Positions 58,245 to 64,000 of a stretch of 64,000 nt of DNA are shown one piece after another. The number at the start of each line of letters is the position of its first letter. Position 1 is the first letter of the stretch. The DNA lies in the NCBI GenBank assembly GCA_016870095.1, contig VGCI01000004.1, positions 1 to 64,000 of the forward strand, in the 5' to 3' direction. The notes below the pieces were generated by a model. That model made no database searches. It had not been told where the DNA came from and was given only the letters and a program-made list of their open reading frames with translations. Source of the DNA: Alphaproteobacteria bacterium (GTDB lineage Bacteria; Pseudomonadota; Alphaproteobacteria; Paracaedibacterales; VGCI01). The position numbers were made by a program, and so were the translations under genes.

Positions 58245-58319
58245 TGGTGCCGCCGGAGAGAATCGAACTCTCGACCCCACCCTTACCAAGGGTGTGCTCT
58301 ACCACTGAGCCACGGCGGC
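58245..58319 (-). tRNA. tRNA-Thr (GGT anticodon)
   Basis: Full cloverleaf on the minus strand: acceptor GCCGCCG/CGGCGGC, D arm GCTC/GAGC, anticodon arm CACCC-TTGGTAA-GGGTG with anticodon GGT, T arm GAGAG-TTCGATT-CTCTC, and encoded CCA. Confidence 0.96.
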
Positions 58320-58514
58320 TTGAGTTACCGAAGAAACCATGGCATAGGTATAAATCGGATTCAAGATGATTTTATGAAAACGATACTGGATTTATTCCTG
58401 AATTTAATAGGGGAGGGAATCTTTATACTCCACAAGAGAATTGGATTGAGCAAAAATAGGGTATGTGATATGTATACCCTAGAAAAATTGCCTACCACCT
58501 GAAGGAAATGTGTC

Positions 58515-59426
58515 GTGAAGTTCTCTAGAATCCAAATTTTCTCTCTTATGCTAGCCACCCTTTTGATTCAGGGATATACCACCCAGGGACTACCCCCCGA
58601 AATTATTCCCCACCGCGGGGGAAAAGCCGAGCGGCCGGAAAACACTTTACAATCCTTTCAAGCATGCATTCTGTTGGGCGCAAAATCATTAGAATTGGAT
58701 GTACAAGTATCCAAAGATGGCCTTGTGGTTGTATACCATCCTGGAGATCTTTCCGCGAACACGAATGGCAAAGGGAAAGTAAATGAATTTTCATTTGCAG
58801 ACCTTCAAAAGCTAGATGCTGCCTATAATTTTGAGAAAAATGGAAGTTTTCCAGAAAGAGGCAAGGGACATAAAATTCCCCTTCTCGAAGAGATCCTCAT
58901 CAAATTTCCCGATACAAAGATTATTATTGACTTAAAATCTTTGCCTGCACCTGTCCTTATCGAAGCTGTTGCCAAAGTTGCCAACAAACAAAATGCTTGG
59001 GATAGACTTATATTTTACTCAACAGATGATAGTCATCTTATTTATTTAAAAGCCAATTACCCTCAAGCGAAATCTTTTGAGAGTCGACGCAATACGGTCG
59101 AAGAATTGCTTAATGTGACAGGATCAAAACAACTTGCAAAAACAAATCAACCGATTTGGTTGGGCTTTGAGCTTGTTCGACAAATGAAAGTCAGTGAAAA
59201 ACTAGCTTTAGGAGATGCGGAATATCCTGTTAATTTAGTGATTTGGACTAAGCCTGGCATTGAACGTATCCGACAAAAGCTACCGCAAGCAAATATTGTA
59301 ATGTTTGGAATTAATACCATTGAGGATTATCAAAAAGCAGAAACTCTCGGCGCCAATGCTGTCTATTCTGACAATCCAGCTCAACTGATGTCACGTGGAA
59401 AAAAAGATGACCAGAAGTCTCGCTAA
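58515..59426 (+). CDS. Glycerophosphodiester phosphodiesterase
   Basis: 303 residues. Signal peptide (about 1-25), then the GDPD barrel: IPHRGGKAERPENTLQSF (catalytic His-Arg and Glu), SLELDVQVSKDG (metal Glu/Asp) and VVVYHPGDLSANTNGKG. The usual HD motif appears as HPGD, keeping the catalytic His. GTG start behind AAGGAAA. Probably periplasmic, hydrolysing phospholipid head groups. Confidence 0.87.
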   Translation: MKFSRIQIFSLMLATLLIQGYTTQGLPPEIIPHRGGKAERPENTLQSFQACILLGAKSLELDVQVSKDGLVVVYHPGDLSANTNGKGKVNEFSFADLQKLDAAYNFEKNGSFPERGKGHKIPLLEEILIKFPDTKIIIDLKSLPAPVLIEAVAKVANKQNAWDRLIFYSTDDSHLIYLKANYPQAKSFESRRNTVEELLNVTGSKQLAKTNQPIWLGFELVRQMKVSEKLALGDAEYPVNLVIWTKPGIERIRQKLPQANIVMFGINTIEDYQKAETLGANAVYSDNPAQLMSRGKKDDQKSR

Positions 59427-59586
59427 TTCCCCTCCCAAAGGCAAAAAAATCAAAACAGAGCGCGAACAACGTTTAAGTTCAGCTTTGCGAGAGAATCTGC
59501 GTAAGCGCAAATCGCAAAATGTAGAACGCGAAAAATCAAAAGAGACTTTGGAAAAAGAGATCCTCTATACACCCGAGAAAACCTAA
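59407..59586 (+). CDS. Small basic alphaproteobacterial protein
   Basis: 59 residues, very basic and probably disordered or helical (REQRLSSALRENLRKRKSQ). Similar small proteins stand near murA in other alphaproteobacteria. GGAAA precedes the ATG at 59407. It overlaps the 3' end of the phosphodiesterase gene by 20 nt. Function unknown. Confidence 0.65.
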   Translation: MTRSLANSPPKGKKIKTEREQRLSSALRENLRKRKSQNVEREKSKETLEKEILYTPEKT

Positions 59587-59761
59587 TAAAATTTAGTCAA
59601 AATTTATTAGACCCGTCTCTTCGAAGATTTTTCCATGAATACAATCATTATTTCTGAATAATTACTTTTGTTTTTGAAAAAACCCTCCAATTATTTTCTT
59701 AAATCGTGTAGGTTTATGAGTACAGTTTACTTGAAATCTACGATAAGAAGGTCCTCGTCAT

Positions 59762-60397
59762 ATGTCCATATTGCCAGATCATTGGATTCGCCAACAAGCC
59801 CTCGCCCACAAAATGATTGAACCTTTTGTCGACAATCAAGTCCGTGCACTGGATACGGGAGAGGAAGACCAAGCAATTGTGAATAGCCTGGGCTCAAAAA
59901 GAGGTCCCGTCCTTGTTCCCAAAGATGACGGTGTTATCTCGTATGGTGTCTCATCTTACGGATATGACGCTCGAGTCGCCGATGAATTTAAGATTTTCAC
60001 AAATGTTGATAGTGCGATTGTTGACCCCAAAAATTTTTGTGCCAATAGTTTTGTCGATCGTAAGACAGATGTTTGCATCATCCCACCCAATAGTTTCGCC
60101 CTGGCCCGCACAGTTGAGTATTTTCGCATTCCCCGAGATGTTTTGGTTATCTGTTTGGGGAAATCTACCTATGCCAGATGTGGAATTATTGTCAACGTAA
60201 CCCCATTGGAACCTGAATGGGAAGGCCACGTGACCCTAGAGTTTTCAAATACAACGCCTCTGCCCGCAAAAATTTATGCAAACGAAGGGGCCTGTCAGTT
60301 TTTATTTTTGAAGGCTGACCAGGTTTGCGATGTCTCTTATCGTGATCGCTTGGGTAAGTACATGGGGCAAACGGGCGTAACATTACCCCGACTTTAA
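59762..60397 (+). CDS. dcd: dCTP deaminase
   Basis: 211 residues, trimeric dUTPase fold: [40 protein letters not shown], and [15 protein letters not shown] with the catalytic Glu. Makes dUTP for dTMP synthesis. It is longer than the usual 185-190 because of an extra stretch of about 25 residues at 27-51 ([13 protein letters not shown] to VPKDDG). Confidence 0.93.
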   Translation: MSILPDHWIRQQALAHKMIEPFVDNQVRALDTGEEDQAIVNSLGSKRGPVLVPKDDGVISYGVSSYGYDARVADEFKIFTNVDSAIVDPKNFCANSFVDRKTDVCIIPPNSFALARTVEYFRIPRDVLVICLGKSTYARCGIIVNVTPLEPEWEGHVTLEFSNTTPLPAKIYANEGACQFLFLKADQVCDVSYRDRLGKYMGQTGVTLPRL

Positions 60398-60447
60398 AAC
60401 CAATTTTTATATGTTAATACAAGATTAGAAAGGGATATTATTCGCAA

Positions 60448-61713
60448 ATGCAGCAAATTAAAATTAAAGGGGGAATTCCCTTAAAAGGAGAAATCTCAAT
60501 CAGTGGCGCTAAAAATGCTGCTTTGCCTTTGATGACAGCTGCTTTGTTAACGGATGAGCCTCTCATCTTAACAAACATGCCCGATCTTGCAGATATTACG
60601 TCCATGCTAGCCCTTTTGGATCAACACGGGGTTTATTTGACCAGCGATCTCCCCAGTAAGACATTAACACTCACGGCTCAAAAAATTCATAACACCACAG
60701 CCCCTTATGACATTGTTCGAAAAATGCGAGCCTCTATTTTGGTTTTAGGACCTCTTTTGGCACGCTGCGGACAAGCAGAGGTTTCTCTACCTGGCGGGTG
60801 TGCTATTGGCGTGCGTCCTATCGACATTCATTTAAATGGGTTACGGGATTTAGGGGCAGAAATTGATCTGCTTGATGGTTACATTCATGCAAAAGCTCCC
60901 AAGGGTCTTTTGGGAACAACCATTACAATGCCCATTATATCTGTTACGGCTACAGAAAATCTTATGATGGCAGCCTGCCTGGCTAAAGGAGAAACCCGAC
61001 TCATTAACGCTGCAAGAGAACCAGAAATTATAGACCTAGCTCACTGCTTAATTGCTATGGGGGCTGATGTTTCCGGTGCGGGCACAGATACCATAACAAT
61101 TCAAGGAACTGCACGTCTTCATGGTGCAACTCATCGCGTTATTCCTGATCGAATTGAAACTGGCACCTATGCCATGGCGGCCGCTATCACAAAAGGTTCC
61201 CTTCATTTAACGAATACCTCTCTTGACTTAATTCCCTCCGCTTCTGCCCTTCTACAAAAATCAGGGATTACTTTGAATCCAACAGAACAAGGTTTTACCG
61301 TCGAAACGCCAACAGGTGCTATTCAGGGTGTTGACGTCATGACTGAGCCCTATCCAGGATTCGCAACAGACTTACAAGCCCAAATGATGGCTTTGATGAC
61401 GACTTGTCAGGGCGCATCTCTGGTTACGGAGACTATTTGGGAAAATCGTTTTATGCATGTCCCCGAACTATGTCGTATGGGTGCGAACATTACCGTTCAC
61501 GGATCTTCTGCACTTGTAAGAGGAGTTCCCTCCTTAAGAGGCGCCCCTGTTATGGCAACTGATTTACGAGCATCCGTGTGTTTGGTATTGGCGGGGTTAG
61601 CTGCAGAAGGAGAAACTTTAATTAGTCGCGTTTATCATCTTGATCGTGGATACGAACGGGTGGAAGATAAACTAGGAAGATGTGGAGCGATAATCGAACG
61701 AATTGCTGAATAG
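60448..61713 (+). CDS. murA: UDP-GlcNAc enolpyruvyl transferase MurA
   Basis: 421 residues, EPT fold. Lys-Asn pair in SGAKNAALP (22-23) and active-site Cys118 in [11 protein letters not shown], the fosfomycin-reactive cysteine. First committed step of peptidoglycan synthesis. DUF2948 follows, as is usual in alphaproteobacteria. Confidence 0.96.
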   Translation: MQQIKIKGGIPLKGEISISGAKNAALPLMTAALLTDEPLILTNMPDLADITSMLALLDQHGVYLTSDLPSKTLTLTAQKIHNTTAPYDIVRKMRASILVLGPLLARCGQAEVSLPGGCAIGVRPIDIHLNGLRDLGAEIDLLDGYIHAKAPKGLLGTTITMPIISVTATENLMMAACLAKGETRLINAAREPEIIDLAHCLIAMGADVSGAGTDTITIQGTARLHGATHRVIPDRIETGTYAMAAAITKGSLHLTNTSLDLIPSASALLQKSGITLNPTEQGFTVETPTGAIQGVDVMTEPYPGFATDLQAQMMALMTTCQGASLVTETIWENRFMHVPELCRMGANITVHGSSALVRGVPSLRGAPVMATDLRASVCLVLAGLAAEGETLISRVYHLDRGYERVEDKLGRCGAIIERIAE

Positions 61714-61725
61714 GGAGATCCTTTA

Positions 61726-62199
61726 ATGTCTAAAGATTTTGTACCGCTGCGACTGTTAGCGAAAGATGAAGAAGATCTTACGATACTAGCAACACACCTA
61801 CAAGATTCTTTTCTGCCCCTTTTGTCCATGGTGTATGAGCCAAAAGAATCACTATTCACCATGCTTGCCAATCGATTTTGCTGGGAACATCCCTCCATCG
61901 AACATGAAGGTGAGCCTATGTACCATCGGGTTCATTCGGGTTTATCTTTCTTAAATGTGGAAAACGTCCATTATCGAGGATTTCACCGCAAAAAGGGGCC
62001 AGAGATATTAAATCTCCTCACTCTACAAGCGGAAAAAGGCAATGCTATTCGTATGATTTGTGCGGGCGGTCATGAAATTCGGATAGTTACGAAAAAACTT
62101 CATTGTCATTTAGGTGATATTCACCATCCCTGGCCAACCCGAAAAAAACCGCAACACATTTATCAACATATTGAGCACATGCAAGCGGGGGGAAGATAA
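61726..62199 (+). CDS. DUF2948 family protein
   Basis: 157 residues. Matches the alphaproteobacterial DUF2948 proteins by sequence style (LRLLAKDEEDLTILATHLQD at the start, LNLLTL and IRMICAGGHEIRI) and by position between murA and infA. Function unknown. Starts 12 nt after murA. Confidence 0.82.
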   Translation: MSKDFVPLRLLAKDEEDLTILATHLQDSFLPLLSMVYEPKESLFTMLANRFCWEHPSIEHEGEPMYHRVHSGLSFLNVENVHYRGFHRKKGPEILNLLTLQAEKGNAIRMICAGGHEIRIVTKKLHCHLGDIHHPWPTRKKPQHIYQHIEHMQAGGR

Positions 62200-62291
62200 A
62201 ATAATGAATGTAACATATACGGTTATGTGTTAAACAATTAATGAAATTACGATTACAATAAAATTATTATTTAGAAGCGAGTCAAAACCGA

Positions 62292-62510
62292 ATGGCAAAA
62301 GAAGATTTAATTGAGTTCAATGGAGTCGTTGTAGAACTCCTGCCAAATGCTATGTTTCGTGTTCGCTTGGAAAATGACCATATTATTTTAGCTCATACCT
62401 CTGGAAAGATGCGAAAGAATCGTATTCGTGTCCTCGTTGGCGATAAAGTTACGGTCGAAATGACCCCTTATGATCTCACCAAAGGCCGCATCACCTTCCG
62501 ACAGAAATAA
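62292..62510 (+). CDS. infA: Translation initiation factor IF-1
   Basis: 72 residues, S1/OB fold: [40 protein letters not shown] and [10 protein letters not shown]. Exact normal length. Confidence 0.96.
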   Translation: MAKEDLIEFNGVVVELLPNAMFRVRLENDHIILAHTSGKMRKNRIRVLVGDKVTVEMTPYDLTKGRITFRQK

Positions 62511-62533
62511 GATCATCTTTAGGGATGATGATC
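62511..62533 (+). promoter_or_regulatory. Small hairpin between infA and RNase G gene
   Basis: GATCATC/GATGATC, 7 bp, with loop TTTAGGGAT. The loop contains AGGG, the only candidate ribosome site before the ATG at 62538, though 13 nt away. It could tune translation. Confidence 0.35.
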
Positions 62534-62537
62534 AAAA

Positions 62538-63677
62538 ATGCCCATACAACTATTAATTAGCCATGACAAGAATCAACGACGTATTATCTCCTTAAAGGAT
62601 GGTCACGTCATCGACGTCGACTTTGAGGACCTTTCCTCAAATGCGCCTATATTTGCTCAGCTGGATCAGATTTTCTGGGGTCGCATCCTTGATACAACCC
62701 CAACTCATGCCTTTGTAAAAATAGCTGAAAATGAAGTGGGCCTTCTGCCCTTAGAACATCCTTTTCCTAAACCAAATGAGGGGCAAGCGGTTCTTGTGCA
62801 AGTCCGACGAGAGGCTATTCCCGATAAAGGAACTTATCATAAAGGACCCCTGCTTACCCAAAGAATCATTTTGGCAGGTCGTTACTGTTTATTCCATCCC
62901 TTCCAAAAAAAGCGGGTTCTTTCGTCAAAACTAAAGGATATTGAGATACGAAATCGCCTTCAAAAACTTATCTCAGCAAATGAACCCATAACACTTCGCG
63001 AGGCGGCTGGAAGCGCTACACCAGAACAAATTCGTGAAGAAATTTGTACTTTAAGGAAGAAATTTCAAGACACGGAAACCCTCCCTGCAAAAGTGCCATC
63101 TTTGCTTTATAATACTCTATCACCTTACCAACGATGGATGCGAGATATGGAACCTTCAGAAGGGAACTTGATTCTTGTAGATCATGATCAAACTCTAGTA
63201 GATATTCGCCATTTCTTAAAAAATTACCGTCCTGATTTGCTCACCCTTACGAAAAAACACAAAGGTTCTCTCCTCAAAGACTTTGAGTTAGAAGACATAT
63301 GGGATTCCCTCTTTCACGAACGTGTTGATTTGCCAACAGGGGGCAACATTGTTATTGAAATGACAACAGCTTGTATTGCTATTGATGTCAATAGGGGAGG
63401 AAGATCAACCTATACCCAACAGGAAACAAACCTCGCGGCCATTCCCATAATCATCCAACACTTAAAGTGGCGTCATTTGGGCGGCAATATTATCATTGAT
63501 TTTATGGGGCTAGAATCAAACTCTCAAAATTGTAAAATGCTGGAGAAACAACTATTACACCAAGCGGCCCTTTACGATTTGTCATTAGATATTTTTGGGT
63601 GGTCAAAGTTGGGGTGGCTAGAAGCTCGATTACCAAAACAACGACGCTCTCTTCCCAATATGACTCAAACTACCTAA
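62538..63677 (+). CDS. Short ribonuclease E/G-family protein
   Basis: 379 residues. An S1-like N-terminal region (IFWGRILDTTPTHAFVKI) and the RNase E/G catalytic core (RVDLPTGGNIVIEMTTACIAIDVNRGG; GGNIIIDFMGL), with the metal Asp residues. Much shorter than RNase E and lacking its scaffold. Short forms after infA are common in alphaproteobacteria, but maf, which often stands between them, is missing. Confidence 0.87.
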   Translation: MPIQLLISHDKNQRRIISLKDGHVIDVDFEDLSSNAPIFAQLDQIFWGRILDTTPTHAFVKIAENEVGLLPLEHPFPKPNEGQAVLVQVRREAIPDKGTYHKGPLLTQRIILAGRYCLFHPFQKKRVLSSKLKDIEIRNRLQKLISANEPITLREAAGSATPEQIREEICTLRKKFQDTETLPAKVPSLLYNTLSPYQRWMRDMEPSEGNLILVDHDQTLVDIRHFLKNYRPDLLTLTKKHKGSLLKDFELEDIWDSLFHERVDLPTGGNIVIEMTTACIAIDVNRGGRSTYTQQETNLAAIPIIIQHLKWRHLGGNIIIDFMGLESNSQNCKMLEKQLLHQAALYDLSLDIFGWSKLGWLEARLPKQRRSLPNMTQTT

Positions 63678-63693
63678 GATTTTACCCCTTGAG

Positions 63694-64000
63694 TCAGGCG
63701 ACTTTGGGCAAAGAATCCTTTAAAGCATTCATCACGTGATCAAGGATATGGGCTTGTATTTGTAAAAGTTGATGAGCCCGAGCAATTTTCTCAGCACGAA
63801 GATTTCCCTCCAAAAAAAGGCGCTCTAGGTTTATTGCTAACTCTTCTTTCGTTGTAATTGAACAAGCAACTTGACTCAAAACGCTACAAATTTCCGTTTG
63901 TTTATGGGTATAGGGACCCCAAATTAATGCACAGTCTAGTAATACGGCCTCAATGGGGTTATGTCCTCCAATAGGCACAAAAGTTCCCCCTAAAAATGCG
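63694..64000 (-). CDS. waaA: KDO transferase WaaA, C-terminal part
   Basis: The gene runs off the right edge; only the last 101 codons or so are inside. FVPIGGHNPIEA and ALIWGPYTHKQTEICSVL match the C-terminal UDP/CMP-sugar-binding half of 3-deoxy-D-manno-octulosonic acid transferase. The Glu of HNPIEA is conserved. It attaches KDO to lipid A. Convergent with the RNase G-like gene. Confidence 0.85.
   Translation of the reverse strand, partial: AFLGGTFVPIGGHNPIEAVLLDCALIWGPYTHKQTEICSVLSQVACSITTKEELAINLERLFLEGNLRAEKIARAHQLLQIQAHILDHVMNALKDSLPKVA

Noticed and set aside
1-64000. CRISPR array, insertion sequence or prophage
   Set aside because: No regular short repeats, transposase, terminal inverted repeats or phage structural genes were seen.

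Overview
The window looks like chromosome from an AT-rich (about 40% GC by eye) alphaproteobacterium with a reduced, host-associated style of genome. A relative of the Holosporales (Paracaedibacter/Odyssella-like endosymbionts) is my best inference. The reasons are alphaproteobacterial gene neighbourhoods (dusB-ntr-ntrYX-trkA; tsaB-rimI-mucR-miaB-phoH-ybeY-corC; murA-DUF2948-infA-RNase G), partial erosion of those neighbourhoods, and decayed genes beside intact ones. No phage, insertion sequence or CRISPR array was seen.

Layout. 1-5 kb: a Rcp1-like response regulator, a YqjD/YqjE-like membrane pair, a GNAT acetyltransferase pseudogene with seven in-frame stops and no frameshift, xerC and a TylF-like methyltransferase. 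5-13.4 kb: dusB, a stand-alone Fis-type protein that looks like the last domain of NtrC, ntrY, ntrX, trkA, a DUF2000 gene and mnmA. 13.5-19.3 kb: a type I secretion operon of two overlapping ABC half-transporters with degenerate signature motifs, an HlyD adaptor and a small membrane protein. 19.3-32.5 kb: envelope and housekeeping genes (L,D-transpeptidase, rsmE, an orphan pseudopilin, trxA, greA, an EAL protein, scsB-like dsbD, rpoH, trpS, murJ, cpoB, a Sel1 protein). 32.7-41.2 kb: a TraD-like small protein, an orphan lipoprotein secretin, a VanX-like dipeptidase, then tsaB, rimI, mucR, miaB, phoH, ybeY and corC. 41.2-51.3 kb: a surface polysaccharide/lipid A locus with manC-gmd-fcl for GDP-L-fucose, a fused methyltransferase-glycosyltransferase, a GT-C-like membrane protein, and divergent ArnA-dehydrogenase-like and ArnD-like genes. 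51.4-58.3 kb: a CPA2 antiporter, rnhB, a GNAT gene, a roughly 1 kb very AT-rich gap carrying two near-perfect parS sites, rsmG, ftsK and tRNA-Thr(GGT). 58.5-64 kb: a glycerophosphodiesterase, dcd, murA, DUF2948, infA, RNase G-like and the 3' part of waaA.

How it fits together. Most genes serve envelope building, tRNA/rRNA modification and stress or redox regulation. The sugar locus would make GDP-fucose and probably a 4-amino-arabinose-type intermediate for surface glycans. The parS pair next to rsmG points to an origin-proximal partition region, although parAB are not beside it. The most unusual items are the NtrC remnant kept as a free DNA-binding protein, the double-degenerate type I secretion ABC pair, the stop-riddled but frame-intact GNAT pseudogene, and the parS/AT-rich gap. 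I did not find a clear wholly new system; these are the best leads.
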